DNA of 64,000 nucleotides from Candidatus Nitrosopumilus sp. (lineage in GTDB: Archaea; Thermoproteota; Nitrososphaeria; Nitrososphaerales; Nitrosopumilaceae): NCBI GenBank assembly GCA_016125975.1, contig JAEFCZ010000003.1, positions 17,052-81,051 of the forward strand, in the 5' to 3' direction. Positions 29,988 to 40,537 of this stretch are shown here, in pieces (position 1 is the first letter of the stretch; each line of letters starts with the position of its first letter). The translations under genes and the position numbers were made by a program. Below the pieces are notes generated by a model. That model made no database searches. It was not told the DNA's origin and saw only the letters and a list, made by a program, of their open reading frames with translations.

Positions 29988-30161
29988 ATGGATGCAAAAT
30001 GTCCTGAATGTGAAAAGGTTGCAATACTAGATGACAAAATTACAAATGTAAAATGTCCTCATTGTAATTTTGAAGCTGATTATGATACGTATATTGAAAT
30101 AATGAAAGATCAGGCAATCAATATGTCCTCTGAATATATTCCTGATAGACCTGGATTGTAA
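29988..30161 (+). CDS. Small zinc-ribbon protein (57 aa)
   Basis: MDAKCPECEKVAILDDKITNVKCPHCNFEADYDTYIEIMKDQAINMSSEYIPDRPGL*. Confidence 0.65.
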   Translation: MDAKCPECEKVAILDDKITNVKCPHCNFEADYDTYIEIMKDQAINMSSEYIPDRPGL

Positions 30162-30162
30162 A

Positions 30163-30285
30163 TTACCAATAATTTCCTTTATCTGAACAATCTAGGTGTG
30201 AACCACAATTTGGGCAAAACATATGGCAGGCTTGTATATCTACCATCTTATTATCGCATTTAGGACATCGAATATCTTCTGCCAT
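30163..30285 (-). CDS. Small zinc-ribbon protein (40 aa)
   Basis: MAEDIRCPKCDNKMVDIQACHMFCPNCGSHLDCSDKGNYW*; missed by the ORF track. Confidence 0.55.
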   Translation of the reverse strand: MAEDIRCPKCDNKMVDIQACHMFCPNCGSHLDCSDKGNYW

Positions 30286-30359
30286 GCTGTACTTTGTTAT
30301 TATTAATTTAAAAATAATGTCCAAAGGTTAATTAGTCGTTTTAGATTTTTTTCGAATAC

Positions 30360-30770
30360 TTGGCAAACTTCAAGATTACCATTTCAGATACAAAAGGAAA
30401 ATCAATGTCAAAAGAGCTAAAAGATAGCGATGCTAATCCACTTTTAGGTCTTGAAATGGGACATGAAACTGATGCTTCTGTTGTTGGTTTAAGTGGAAAA
30501 CTAAAACTTACTGGAGGTAGTGACAAATCTGGTGTTCCAATGAGAAATGATATTCATGGAGCTGCAAGAAAATATGTTCTACTTTCTAAAGGAGTAGGTC
30601 TACAAGCAGCTGAAAAAGGACAAAGAGTAAGAAAATTAATGCGAGGAAATACTGTTTCAGAAGAAATCTATCAGATTAATTGTAAATTTGATGGAGAATT
30701 ACCTGTTGAAGCTCCTGCTGAAGAAACAACTAATTCTACAGAAGAAAAAACTGAAGATAAAAAAGAATAA
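30360..30770 (+). CDS. rps6e: 30S ribosomal protein S6e
   Basis: KITISDTKGKS...GLEMGHETDASVVGLSGKLKLTGGSDKSGVPMRNDIHG...QRVRKLMRGNTVSEEIYQIN; TTG start. Confidence 0.95.
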   Translation: MANFKITISDTKGKSMSKELKDSDANPLLGLEMGHETDASVVGLSGKLKLTGGSDKSGVPMRNDIHGAARKYVLLSKGVGLQAAEKGQRVRKLMRGNTVSEEIYQINCKFDGELPVEAPAEETTNSTEEKTEDKKE

Positions 30771-30801
30771 CTTAACATATACCGATTCTACATTTTGACT
30801 C

Positions 30802-32064
30802 ATGCATTGGAGAGAGACGCTTCCTGATTGGTACATCAAAAAATATGGATACCAACCATGTGTTAACATTGGAACTGCAGGACATGTAGATCATGGAAAA
30901 ACCACTCTAATTCAAGCATTAACTGGCTCATGGACAAGTGTTCATAGTCAGGAGTTAAAACGTGGAATTACAATTCGTGTTGGTTATTCTGATGCAGCAT
31001 TTTACAAATGTAAAAGCTGTGAAGAACCTTTAGGATATTCCACAACTCCAAAATGTAATAATTGTGGAAAAGAAAGTGAATTATCTCGAGTTGTTAGTTT
31101 TGTTGATAGTCCAGGACATGAAAGTTTGATGGCAAATATGTTATCTGGTTCTACATTAATGGATGGCGCTTTGTTATTAGTTGCAGCAAATGAGAAGGTT
31201 CCAAAACCACAAACAAAAGAACATCTCCTAGCACTTCAAACTCTTGGAATTCAACAAATAGTAATTGTCCAAAATAAAGTTGATCTATTATCTTACAAAG
31301 AAACACTTGCAAATTATCAAGATATCACAAAATTTGTAAAAGGAACTCATGCTGCAAAAGCACCAATTATTCCAATTTCAGCTCAATCTGGTCTGAATGT
31401 TGATGCATTAATTGGTTCTATAGAATCCAGCATCAAAACTCCTGATAGAGATGAGAAGCAAGATACAGTTATGCACGTTTTACGTTCTTTTGATGTAAAC
31501 AAACCTGGTACTAAATTAAAAAATATCAAAGGAGGAGTTATTGGTGGAAGTCTAACTCAAGGAGTTTTTAATATTGGTGATGAAATTGAAATTAAACCTG
31601 GAATTTTAAATGAAAAGAAAAAAGTCTACGAACCATTAGTAACAGAGATTACTTCTCTAGGTACTGCTGCAGGAATTGGTGAATCAGTAAAACCTGGAGG
31701 GTTAGTTGCAATAGGTACAAAACTCGATCCTTCAATGACTAGAAGTGATTCATTCATTGGTTCAGTTATTGGAAAACCAGGAACATTACCTGAAAATTCT
31801 ACTCATCTAAAACTAGATGTAACCTTATTTGATTCTGCAGTAGGAACCACTGAAGATATTAAAGTTCAACCAATTCAATCAGGAGAATTACTTCGAGTAA
31901 ATATTGGAACTGCGCCATTATTAGGTAAAGTATCTAAAGTAAAATCTGAAAATGTAGAAATCGAGTTAAGAAGACCTGCTTGTATTTTTGAAGGTGGAAA
32001 TGTAGCACTAAGTAGAAGAATTGATGAAAGATGGCGATTAATTGGTGCAGGAATAGTTGGTTGA
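30802..32064 (+). CDS. eif2g: Translation initiation factor aIF2 subunit gamma
   Basis: GTAGHVDHGKTTL, VDSPGHESLMANMLSG, NKVDLL, zinc knuckle CKSCEEPLGYSTTPKCNNCG. Confidence 0.97.
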   Translation: MHWRETLPDWYIKKYGYQPCVNIGTAGHVDHGKTTLIQALTGSWTSVHSQELKRGITIRVGYSDAAFYKCKSCEEPLGYSTTPKCNNCGKESELSRVVSFVDSPGHESLMANMLSGSTLMDGALLLVAANEKVPKPQTKEHLLALQTLGIQQIVIVQNKVDLLSYKETLANYQDITKFVKGTHAAKAPIIPISAQSGLNVDALIGSIESSIKTPDRDEKQDTVMHVLRSFDVNKPGTKLKNIKGGVIGGSLTQGVFNIGDEIEIKPGILNEKKKVYEPLVTEITSLGTAAGIGESVKPGGLVAIGTKLDPSMTRSDSFIGSVIGKPGTLPENSTHLKLDVTLFDSAVGTTEDIKVQPIQSGELLRVNIGTAPLLGKVSKVKSENVEIELRRPACIFEGGNVALSRRIDERWRLIGAGIVG

Positions 32065-32425
32065 AGTAATCTGTGATACTAGTTTTCTAATCAATCTTGC
32101 TACTAAACGAATTAAAAATATTGATAATCTTGATGTAGAAATAGGTACAATTTCTTTTGTTGTACCCGAAGTTGTAAAAACAGAATTACAAAAATTGTAT
32201 ACAATTCCTGAAAAAAAACATGATATTGATAAAACATTAAATTTTATTAAAAATCTAAAAACAATTCAATTAACAGGTTCATTTGCAGATAAAGAATTAC
32301 TAGAATTTACAAAATCCCATAAATCCATAATTGGCACAATGGATAAGGAATTAAAAAAACAAATCAAACAAGTTGGTGGCTCTATACTTTCTTTTTCTAA
32401 TGATAAAATAATTTTGGAATCTTAG
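32057..32425 (+). CDS. PIN-domain ribonuclease-like protein
   Basis: VICDTSFLINL, VVPEVVKTEL, IIGTMDKELKKQIKQVG. Confidence 0.85.
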   Translation: MVEVICDTSFLINLATKRIKNIDNLDVEIGTISFVVPEVVKTELQKLYTIPEKKHDIDKTLNFIKNLKTIQLTGSFADKELLEFTKSHKSIIGTMDKELKKQIKQVGGSILSFSNDKIILES

Positions 32426-32463
32426 AAAAATTTAACTTTAGGCTTGAAAACCAATATAGTGAT

Positions 32464-32913
32464 ATGAAATTAGAAAGTCCATCTTTTAAAAATGGTGAAG
32501 TAATACCAAAAAAATTTGGTTACAAAAATGGAAATATCAGCCCTTCATTAACCATAAGTGATATTCCAGAATCAACAAAATCATTGGCTCTTATCATGGA
32601 TGATCCTGATGCAATGGGTGCTGTTGGAAAAGTTTGGGTTCATTGGGTTTTATGGAACATCTCTAAAGATGTGCAAACAATAAACGAAAATTCTATACCT
32701 GAGAAATCAATTGAAGGTGAAACCGATTTTGGAGAAATTGGTTATGGTGGACCTGCACCTCCAGATAAAGAACATACCTATATTTTCAAATTATATGCAC
32801 TTGATACAAATCTTGATCTAACTAAAGGTTCAACTAAAACTGAACTTGAAAATTCTATAAAAGATCATATTGTTGCTGAAACAAGATTGACTGGTAAATA
32901 TGCTCCACAATAA
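32464..32913 (+). CDS. YbhB/YbcL family (PEBP/Raf kinase inhibitor-like) protein
   Basis: SLALIMDDPDA, WVHWVLWNI, YGGPAPPDKEHTYIFKLYALD. Confidence 0.93.
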   Translation: MKLESPSFKNGEVIPKKFGYKNGNISPSLTISDIPESTKSLALIMDDPDAMGAVGKVWVHWVLWNISKDVQTINENSIPEKSIEGETDFGEIGYGGPAPPDKEHTYIFKLYALDTNLDLTKGSTKTELENSIKDHIVAETRLTGKYAPQ

Positions 32914-32978
32914 AGACAAATTTTTGAAAATTAGAATTTTACATAAAGTGTAATAAGCACAAATAACTGTTAAAAAAT

Positions 32979-35117
32979 GTGGATTTTAGTCAATCACTAC
33001 TTTCTATTGGAAAATTTGATTTAAAATTCAGTCACCTACTAATAATTGGAATTCTTGCATTATCCTTTTCTGTTTCATTTTTAATTAGATCCCAACCTGC
33101 AGATTTTGGATGGGAATTACATGAATTTGATCCTTTTTTCAATTATAGAGCAACACAATTCATTGTTGAAAATGGAATTGATGAATATTTCAAATGGAAT
33201 GATGATTTAAGTTGGTATCCAACTGGAAGAAACATATCTGAAACTTCTCAGGTTATGCTTCACTTAACAGCAGCCACTACTTATTGGGTTTTTGGTGGAG
33301 GGGGAGATCTATATGATTTTACAATTTTATTTCCAATTATTTTTGGTTCTTTAACCTGCATAGTAATTTTTGCATTAACTAGGGTTATTGGTGGAACCAC
33401 TGCTGGATTACTGTCTGCATTATTCTTTTCAATTTCTTTACCTATAATCATTCGTGGACAAATAGGTTGGTTCAAATCAGAACCATTAGGAATATTTTTT
33501 GGACTTTTAGGTGTCTATCTATTTTTAAGTGGAATTTACTCAAAAAATAACAAAATTGCACTATCAAAACTTGTTGGTGCTGGAATTTTTATCGCATTTG
33601 GACTATCTGCTTGGGGAGGAAATCAATTTTTTATTATACCATTAGGTGTTTTCTTCTTAACATTACCCTTCCTGAGAACAGATCATAGATTTCTAATTTG
33701 GTCTATTCCCGTGTTTACAATTTCCACACTCGTTACCTCTCTTGGATTTGAAAGATTAGGAACAGATTTTGTTTTAGGTTTAGGAGGTGTTTCTTTAATT
33801 GTACCTACAATTTTTCTTGTTTGTTGCATAGCAATCCAAACCAAAAGTAATCAAAATTCTAAAACACGAAATGGATTATTCTTTTTGGCTGCTATTATAA
33901 TAATTGGTTCAGTATTTCTTATACAAAGTAGTGATTCAAACATCATACATCTTCCTTCTTACAGATATCTTAATGCAATTAATCCATTTTTAACAACAAC
34001 AGATCCTTTAGTGGATTCTGTTGCTGAACATGCAACAACATCAATTCAACAATCTTTTCTTTTCCATTCAATTCTAATGATTTTTGCTGGAATAGGAATA
34101 TGGTTACTTTTGAAAAGTACGAAAAGATCTATTCAAATTAAAAATGATATGATTTCCTTTTCTTTGATACTTGGTTTAAGTGGTGTCTATATTAGTTCAG
34201 CATTTATCCGATTGGAAGTTTTTGCATCTATATCAATAATCATTTTATCTTCCTTAGGAATTTCTATTTTACTTAAAGAATTTTTTTCTACAAAAAATGA
34301 AATCAACAAACTCAAAAATCTTTCATTAAAACTATCTTTTGTATTTGGATTAGCTTTGTTACTAATAATTCCATTATTTTTCCCTGAAAACTCAACAATT
34401 TTTGCATTGACTGATGCCCCTCCTACAATACTTAATGGTGGCACACAATTTCAAATAAGTCATAGTGATTGGAATGATTCTCTAGAGTGGATTAAGAATA
34501 ATACTCCTGAAAATTCTGTTATTGCATCATGGTGGGATTATGGGTATTGGATACAAACTAAAGCTGAAAGAGCAACTCTAACTGATAACTCTACAATTGA
34601 TTCCATAAAAATCAAAAACACTGCTGAAATTCTTTTAGATACTCCAATTGAAAGTTGGAAATCACTCCAAGAGTTAGGTGCTGATTATTTTGTGATTTTT
34701 GTGGCCGCAGAAAGATTATCTGTTAATGGAGGTAATGGAGAACCTATCTATTTCTTAAGTGGTGGTGGGGATGAATCCAAAAAACAGTGGTTTATGAGAA
34801 TTGCAGAAAAACCACTGCATGATTATCTTCATACTGATGGTATTAGTGGAACAAATTATTTTTGGAATGACACTCTACTTGGTAAAATGTTACCATTTAG
34901 TTTAGCTTCTTATGTTAATTTCCAAACAAATCAACAATCTTTTGAATATCAACATGGCTACACTGGAATTTATGTAAAAGACATCAAATTCCCAAATGAT
35001 GAAAATGGTCCTTTCAAATTAGTTTATTCATCCTCAAGTCTTGATTTGGGAAATGGTGGACCAATTACAGCCGTTTTAGTTTATGAAATTAACAAAGATT
35101 ATGTTTTGCAAAATTAA
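32979..35117 (+). CDS. aglB: Oligosaccharyltransferase AglB (STT3 family)
   Basis: Multi-TM N-terminus, ELHEFDPFFNYRAT, SWWDYGYWI catalytic motif. Confidence 0.95.
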   Translation: MDFSQSLLSIGKFDLKFSHLLIIGILALSFSVSFLIRSQPADFGWELHEFDPFFNYRATQFIVENGIDEYFKWNDDLSWYPTGRNISETSQVMLHLTAATTYWVFGGGGDLYDFTILFPIIFGSLTCIVIFALTRVIGGTTAGLLSALFFSISLPIIIRGQIGWFKSEPLGIFFGLLGVYLFLSGIYSKNNKIALSKLVGAGIFIAFGLSAWGGNQFFIIPLGVFFLTLPFLRTDHRFLIWSIPVFTISTLVTSLGFERLGTDFVLGLGGVSLIVPTIFLVCCIAIQTKSNQNSKTRNGLFFLAAIIIIGSVFLIQSSDSNIIHLPSYRYLNAINPFLTTTDPLVDSVAEHATTSIQQSFLFHSILMIFAGIGIWLLLKSTKRSIQIKNDMISFSLILGLSGVYISSAFIRLEVFASISIIILSSLGISILLKEFFSTKNEINKLKNLSLKLSFVFGLALLLIIPLFFPENSTIFALTDAPPTILNGGTQFQISHSDWNDSLEWIKNNTPENSVIASWWDYGYWIQTKAERATLTDNSTIDSIKIKNTAEILLDTPIESWKSLQELGADYFVIFVAAERLSVNGGNGEPIYFLSGGGDESKKQWFMRIAEKPLHDYLHTDGISGTNYFWNDTLLGKMLPFSLASYVNFQTNQQSFEYQHGYTGIYVKDIKFPNDENGPFKLVYSSSSLDLGNGGPITAVLVYEINKDYVLQN

Positions 35118-35120
35118 TTT

Positions 35121-35276
35121 TTAATTATATCTTTCAGCTAATCTGTATCTCATGTATTTATCATCTGGTGAAAATTTTGCAGGATGAGCTGAATTAGTTT
35201 GTTCATTACACTTTGGACACTTTTCTTTTAGTGTATATTGATTACACTTTGTACATTTTCTTAATTGAAATCTCAT
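35121..35276 (-). CDS. nop10: H/ACA RNP subunit Nop10
   Basis: MRFQLRKCTKCNQYTLKEKCPKCNEQTNSAHPAKFSPDDKYMRYRLAERYN*; missed by ORF track, next to aIF2 alpha. Confidence 0.95.
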   Translation of the reverse strand: MRFQLRKCTKCNQYTLKEKCPKCNEQTNSAHPAKFSPDDKYMRYRLAERYN

Positions 35277-35277
35277 T

Positions 35278-36075
35278 TTAATTTTCTCTAGATTTCTTTG
35301 ACTCTTCTCTTGTAAATTTGAATGAACCTTTTTTCTTTTCTATATTGGATTGAATATCTGCAATTATTGGTTTTAATGACTTTTCAGCAGACTTGAAATC
35401 TTCTGAAGTTATAGATAATCTATATTTTGGTGCACCTAAATATGTGATGTCTATTGTTGAATCTTTCTTTAATTCATCTAACAGGGTTTTCTTAATAATT
35501 TCAATTCCATCAGATTTTGAATTAGTAATTTCCATTATGCCTCTAATTTCAACTGAAGGAAGTTTTATTTTGCCACAAATTTCTTCAATCACACTTGCTG
35601 TTTTCTTTGGAATTTTTAGTTCTTTTACTGAATTTATTCCATTTCTACCAATTTCTATGAATGCATCATAAACTGAATCATATTTTGAATAAATACTGTC
35701 TTCTAATTTTTCAACATCGTCATCAGATAATTTTGCTTTTTCTTGAACATTTTGTAATAATGTTTTACCTTTTTCAAATTTTTTTACTTCTTTTAATTTT
35801 TGTTTCTTTTGATCTTTTGAAACTTGTTTTAATGATAAATCAATATCTCCACGTTGAGGATTTACTTTTTTCACAAGAAGAACTTTTCTCTCTCCGTCTT
35901 TGACAAATCTATTTACTGATCTGATCCAACCTGGAGCAATTTCAGAAATGTGTAAAAATCCTTGTAAATTATCATATTCATCTAAAGTGACATATGCTCC
36001 ATGGTCCATCACTTTAGTGACTGTAGCAAGAACAATCTCTCCTTGTTCAGGCATTTCTTGAACTTCTGTAGACAT
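35278..36075 (-). CDS. eif2a: Translation initiation factor aIF2 subunit alpha
   Basis: GEIVLATVTKVMDHGAYVTLDEYDNLQGFLHISEIAPGWIRSVNRFVKDGERKVLLVKKVN S1 domain. Confidence 0.96.
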   Translation of the reverse strand: MSTEVQEMPEQGEIVLATVTKVMDHGAYVTLDEYDNLQGFLHISEIAPGWIRSVNRFVKDGERKVLLVKKVNPQRGDIDLSLKQVSKDQKKQKLKEVKKFEKGKTLLQNVQEKAKLSDDDVEKLEDSIYSKYDSVYDAFIEIGRNGINSVKELKIPKKTASVIEEICGKIKLPSVEIRGIMEITNSKSDGIEIIKKTLLDELKKDSTIDITYLGAPKYRLSITSEDFKSAEKSLKPIIADIQSNIEKKKGSFKFTREESKKSREN

Positions 36076-36115
36076 TTCTTCTAAAACTCTTGATTGCGTA
36101 AATTAATGTTGCTGG

Positions 36116-36655
36116 CTAGAAATCAATCCCTTCTTTTGCCTTGATTCCTTTCTGAAATGGATGTTTAATTTCCCTCATTTCTGTGACTAGATCCGCGATT
36201 TCTATTACTTCTTCTTTAGCGTAATTTCCTGTTAAAATCAAATCTACGTCATTTGGTTTTGATTTTATCATTTCTAATACTTCATTCACAGAAATTAGAT
36301 TCAAGTTTACTGCGTAATTTATCTCATCCAAAATAACTATGTCATATTTTCCTGATTGAATTTTTTCATTACTAATTCTTATTGCTTCTTTTGCAATTTT
36401 TTCATGATCTTCTTTTGGATTTTTATCATCAATTATTCCCACAAATCCTTTCCCAACTGCAATCATTTCAAATTCTGGTTCGAGTTTTTTTGATGAATCC
36501 ATCTCCCCATAATGCCATGAACCTTTGATAAATTGGATCATGCAAATTTTCTTTTCATAACCTGTTGCTCTTAATGCTAGTCCTAATGCTGCGGTAGTTT
36601 TCCCTTTACCTTTTCCTGTATAGACAATAGTTAAACCACTACTCATAATATCCAA
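36116..36655 (-). CDS. cobO: Cob(I)yrinic acid a,c-diamide adenosyltransferase
   Basis: IVYTGKGKGKTTAALGLALRA, IVILDEINYAVNLNL. Confidence 0.93.
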   Translation of the reverse strand: MDIMSSGLTIVYTGKGKGKTTAALGLALRATGYEKKICMIQFIKGSWHYGEMDSSKKLEPEFEMIAVGKGFVGIIDDKNPKEDHEKIAKEAIRISNEKIQSGKYDIVILDEINYAVNLNLISVNEVLEMIKSKPNDVDLILTGNYAKEEVIEIADLVTEMREIKHPFQKGIKAKEGIDF

Positions 36656-36732
36656 TTTTATTATCTAACTAAAAACATTGAGTATTTAGAAAATACATCG
36701 ATTTAAATAAAAAAATAATAGTATTCATACAA

Positions 36733-38085
36733 TTGAAAATTCCTAGAATTGTATTAGCAGGTGCCAGTAGTGGAGTTGGAAAAACATCCATCACTTGTTC
36801 AATAATTTATGCACTTCAAAAACAAGGATACTCTGTTCAACCCTTCAAAGTTGGTCCTGATTACATCGATCCAGGTTATCTTTCTAGTATTTCAAAAAAT
36901 GAATCATTTAACTTGGATGTTTGGCTAATGGGAAAAAATCAATTATTATCTAGTTTCATCTCCAACTCAAAATCAGATGTATCTGTTATTGAAGGTGTAA
37001 TGGGGTTTTATGACGGGTTTGATGGTAGTACAAACTACGCTAGTACTCATCATGTAGCTACAATAACAAAATCCCCTGTAATACTGATACTTGATGCAAG
37101 CAAAACTGCTCGTTCTATTGCAGCAACTGCTTTAGGATTTCAAAAATTTCATAAAAATTCCAGAATTTCTGGTATCATTCTTAACAAAATAGGCAGTAAA
37201 AAACATGAAAATCTGTGTAGACAGGCTTTACAAAAAACTAAACTTCCTATAATTGGGGTTATACCAAAAGATCCACTCCTTAGTTTAGAATCAAGACATC
37301 TGGGATTGTTGTCTACTCTGAATAATAAAACACTATACAATAAAATACAAAAAATATCAAAAATAATCTCAAAAAATTTAGATATTAATCAAATCATAAA
37401 AATTCTAAAAACTACATCTGAATTACCAAAAATCTCTAAACTTCCTCATAAAAAACAAAAAATAACAATTGCAGTAGCATTAGATACATCATTTAATTTC
37501 TATTATCGTGATAATTTAGAATCTCTCCAAAGAGAAGGAGCATCATTAAAATTCTTTAGTCCTGTAAATGATAAAAAAATTCCAAAATGTGATGGGTTAT
37601 ACATTGGTGGTGGATTTCCAGAAATTTTAGGATCTAAACTAGCAAAAAATCAAACTATGAAAAAACTAGTCAAAAATTTTGCTGAAGATAATCTTCCGAT
37701 ATATGCAGAATGTGGTGGCTTGATGTATCTAACAAAATCTATTTTGTCAGAAAATAAAAAACATAAAATGGTAGGTCTTTTTGATGCAGAAACTCTTATG
37801 ACAAAAAAAATGAAACTCAACTATACTAAAGGAAAAATTAAGCATTCAGTAATTTCTGAAAAATCTCATAATGTTCAAGGTCATGAATTTCATTACTCAA
37901 AACTAGAGTCCATTTCCTCAGATTCAAAATTTGCTTATGAACTAGATATTGGTGATGGAATAAAAAACCACAAAGACGGATTGATTCATTATAATTCTCT
38001 TGCATCATATGGACATCTTTATTTTGATAGTTCCCATTATGCAAGGGATTTTGTTAAAAACTGTGTAAAATATTCAAGAAGTTGA
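36733..38085 (+). CDS. cbiA: Cobyrinate a,c-diamide synthase
   Basis: GASSGVGKTS, PFKVGPDYIDPGY, IYAECGGLMYL. Confidence 0.95.
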   Translation: MKIPRIVLAGASSGVGKTSITCSIIYALQKQGYSVQPFKVGPDYIDPGYLSSISKNESFNLDVWLMGKNQLLSSFISNSKSDVSVIEGVMGFYDGFDGSTNYASTHHVATITKSPVILILDASKTARSIAATALGFQKFHKNSRISGIILNKIGSKKHENLCRQALQKTKLPIIGVIPKDPLLSLESRHLGLLSTLNNKTLYNKIQKISKIISKNLDINQIIKILKTTSELPKISKLPHKKQKITIAVALDTSFNFYYRDNLESLQREGASLKFFSPVNDKKIPKCDGLYIGGGFPEILGSKLAKNQTMKKLVKNFAEDNLPIYAECGGLMYLTKSILSENKKHKMVGLFDAETLMTKKMKLNYTKGKIKHSVISEKSHNVQGHEFHYSKLESISSDSKFAYELDIGDGIKNHKDGLIHYNSLASYGHLYFDSSHYARDFVKNCVKYSRS

Positions 38086-38715
38086 TTCTAAACGGATTAA
38101 TTTGAAAATTGCATTTATAATTGCAGAAGCTGAAGAACTACCACCTTTTCGACCCAAATTTGTGATAAATGGTGCCTCTTCTAATTTGGATAACTCTTCT
38201 TTTGATTCTGCAGCACAAATGAAACCAACTGGAATGCCTATGATTAAAGCAGGCTTGACAATTCCTTCTTTTACCATTTTTATCACTTCTTGTAGGGCGG
38301 TGGGTGCATTTCCTATGGCTACAATTCCCCCATCAATATCTGATTTTGCAGCCCTCATTGATACCTGAGAGCGGGTTTTACCTTCCTTTTTTGCCAATTC
38401 CATAATTTCAGGTTTAGAAATATTACAAATAATTTCATTTCCGAAATCTTTTGGGTTCTGTTTATTGAGACCTCCAATAACTCCATTAACGTCAACTACT
38501 ATGCTACAACCACTTTTCAGAGCTTTCATCCCACTTTCAATTGCATCTTTGTGGAAAATTATCTTATTCTTATCTACAAAATCAAAATCTGCTGTTGAAT
38601 GAATGATTCTTCTTACAATTGGCCATTCTTTTTCATCGTATGAGTGAGATTCAATTTCATCTTCAATCATTTGCATACTTGCATCTTCAATTGATTGACC
38701 TTTTTCAGTTTGCAT
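38074..38715 (-). CDS. cbiC: Cobalt-precorrin-8 methylmutase
   Basis: RRIIHSTADFDF, TRSQVSMRAAKSDIDGGIVAIGNAPTAL, IIGIPVGF. Confidence 0.94.
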   Translation of the reverse strand: MQTEKGQSIEDASMQMIEDEIESHSYDEKEWPIVRRIIHSTADFDFVDKNKIIFHKDAIESGMKALKSGCSIVVDVNGVIGGLNKQNPKDFGNEIICNISKPEIMELAKKEGKTRSQVSMRAAKSDIDGGIVAIGNAPTALQEVIKMVKEGIVKPALIIGIPVGFICAAESKEELSKLEEAPFITNLGRKGGSSSASAIINAIFKLIRLESTS

Positions 38716-39457
38716 CTTCTACCTCTCTTGCTCTTTCAATAATCAAATCAATAATTTTTTCATCTGTTCCAATGTGTTTTGTAATAAATGTCTCTTTAAG
38801 ATTTGAGTTTTTCAAAGCTGGAATCAAATCATTATTAATATCGGTTTTAACATGTGCTCCTTCATGTAAGAAATAAAATACAATTATCAATACTTTTGGT
38901 TGGTCTTTTTCACATTTTTTAATTCCTTCAAAAATATCTGGTTGTTCTATCTCTAACCAGCAACGACTAACATTCCTGTAAGAATCTTTTAGTTCATCTA
39001 CAATATAGTTTAATGACATTTGTGCATTAGGATCCTTACTTCCATGACCAATTATCATTACATCTACATCTTTGTTAGATAATGTAATGTTATTTTCTTT
39101 TAGAGTAGTTGTGATTCTATTTTCTACAATATCAACTAAAGTTTTATGCATACTCATTGGTTTGGTTATTAGAAATTTCACTTCTGTATCTTTTTGTAAT
39201 TTCATTACATCAGTTACTGCAATTTTGACTTTTTTTCCTGGGTATAGAAAATATGGTACTATGGTTAATGAATCGATATCTTCTTTGAGACATTTTGAAA
39301 TACCGTCTTCAATGAATGGCGGTTCTACCTCTAAAAAGCAATAGTCTGTAAAAACATAGTCTCCTTTAGCCTTGATTCCCGCACAAATTGTCTCTAATTC
39401 TTCAGATGCTTCTCTTTCTCTGCTTCCTCTATCAATTAGTAATAATCCACGTTTCAA
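38705..39457 (-). CDS. cbiX: Sirohydrochlorin cobaltochelatase (two-domain CbiX)
   Basis: C-terminal IIGHGSKDPNAQ and HEGAHVKTDI; N-terminal repeat LLLIDRGSRERE. Confidence 0.85.
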   Translation of the reverse strand: MKRGLLLIDRGSREREASEELETICAGIKAKGDYVFTDYCFLEVEPPFIEDGISKCLKEDIDSLTIVPYFLYPGKKVKIAVTDVMKLQKDTEVKFLITKPMSMHKTLVDIVENRITTTLKENNITLSNKDVDVMIIGHGSKDPNAQMSLNYIVDELKDSYRNVSRCWLEIEQPDIFEGIKKCEKDQPKVLIIVFYFLHEGAHVKTDINNDLIPALKNSNLKETFITKHIGTDEKIIDLIIERAREVEDAN

Positions 39458-40512
39458 TTCTCAATCCTCGCTATGGCTATAGTCAAATTTGGTGGGAATT
39501 TCTGCTTTTCTACAATTAATTTTCCATTTGAGACTAGAATTGCTGCTGCCTCTGAAACACTAGCTGTTCCTTCAAATGCTTTTACAGTATCTGAAGGATT
39601 AGGTGCTGTAACTTTAGCTAAATCTTCTCTCTTAACATATTCCACTGGGATTCCCATCTCTTTTCCAAGATCTATTAATCCTTGTACATCTTGTGGTTTT
39701 TTTATAGAAACTAATTTTGCTATTGATTTTGAACTAAGTTTGAATTTTTCTAGACAATCATTAATCCCTTCTTTGATAGTCTCTTTTGATGTGTCCCAAT
39801 GTAATCCTATTCCTATTACCAAACTTGATGGTCTGTAAATAACTGACTCAGATACTATATCTTTTTCAATGATTTTATCTGAAATTATTAAATTTGCTTT
39901 AGATTTTGAATTATTCAATTCTTCTATTGTGTTATACAATGAAACATTTTTTGGTAATTGTTTATACCAATTTCTTTCTCCTGTATCTTGAAAAACTCCT
40001 ATTGATTCTTCATTTACCATGTGCGCACTAATTTTAGTAACATTTGAATCATCTTCTATCTTCCAACCAAAATCCCTTCCAACCAAATCAACTGCAATAG
40101 TTTTGTTTACATCAGCAGCTGTAGTAATTACTGGTTGTGCTTGTAATTTTATAGCAATTTTTTCAGTAAGTTCATTTGCTCCACCTATATGTCCAGATAA
40201 TACACTAATTATAAAATTTGTTTTATCATCAATCACAATTACTGCAGGATCCGTCTTCTTATCTTTAAGATGAGGTGCAATTAGTCGAATTACTGCACCT
40301 AATGAAAATAGACAGATTAAAGCATCATTATTCTTGAAAAGTTCAACAATTTTCTCTGATGTAGGCTCAGAATACCATGTAATTGATTCATTTTGATTGG
40401 AAAATTTAGAGGGTGCAAAGACAGTATATTCTGGAAAAAGTTCTTTAAGTTTTTGACCAATATTGATGCCATTTTTTGTTATTGCAAGAACTGAAATTTT
40501 TTCCATAATCAA
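39454..40512 (-). CDS. cbiG: Cobalt-precorrin-5A hydrolase
   Basis: ICLFSLGAVIRLIAPHLKDKKTDPAVIVIDD, ISVLSGHIGGANELT, VIGIGLHWDTS. Confidence 0.94.
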   Translation of the reverse strand: MIMEKISVLAITKNGINIGQKLKELFPEYTVFAPSKFSNQNESITWYSEPTSEKIVELFKNNDALICLFSLGAVIRLIAPHLKDKKTDPAVIVIDDKTNFIISVLSGHIGGANELTEKIAIKLQAQPVITTAADVNKTIAVDLVGRDFGWKIEDDSNVTKISAHMVNEESIGVFQDTGERNWYKQLPKNVSLYNTIEELNNSKSKANLIISDKIIEKDIVSESVIYRPSSLVIGIGLHWDTSKETIKEGINDCLEKFKLSSKSIAKLVSIKKPQDVQGLIDLGKEMGIPVEYVKREDLAKVTAPNPSDTVKAFEGTASVSEAAAILVSNGKLIVEKQKFPPNLTIAIARIEN

Positions 40513-40537
40513 AACTTTGTTGATTTAATAAAATACC

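Noticed and set aside
32057-32425. PIN protein as a VapC toxin of a toxin-antitoxin pair
   Set aside because: No small antitoxin ORF adjacent; the S6e-aIF2gamma-PIN order fits a translation-linked housekeeping PIN protein
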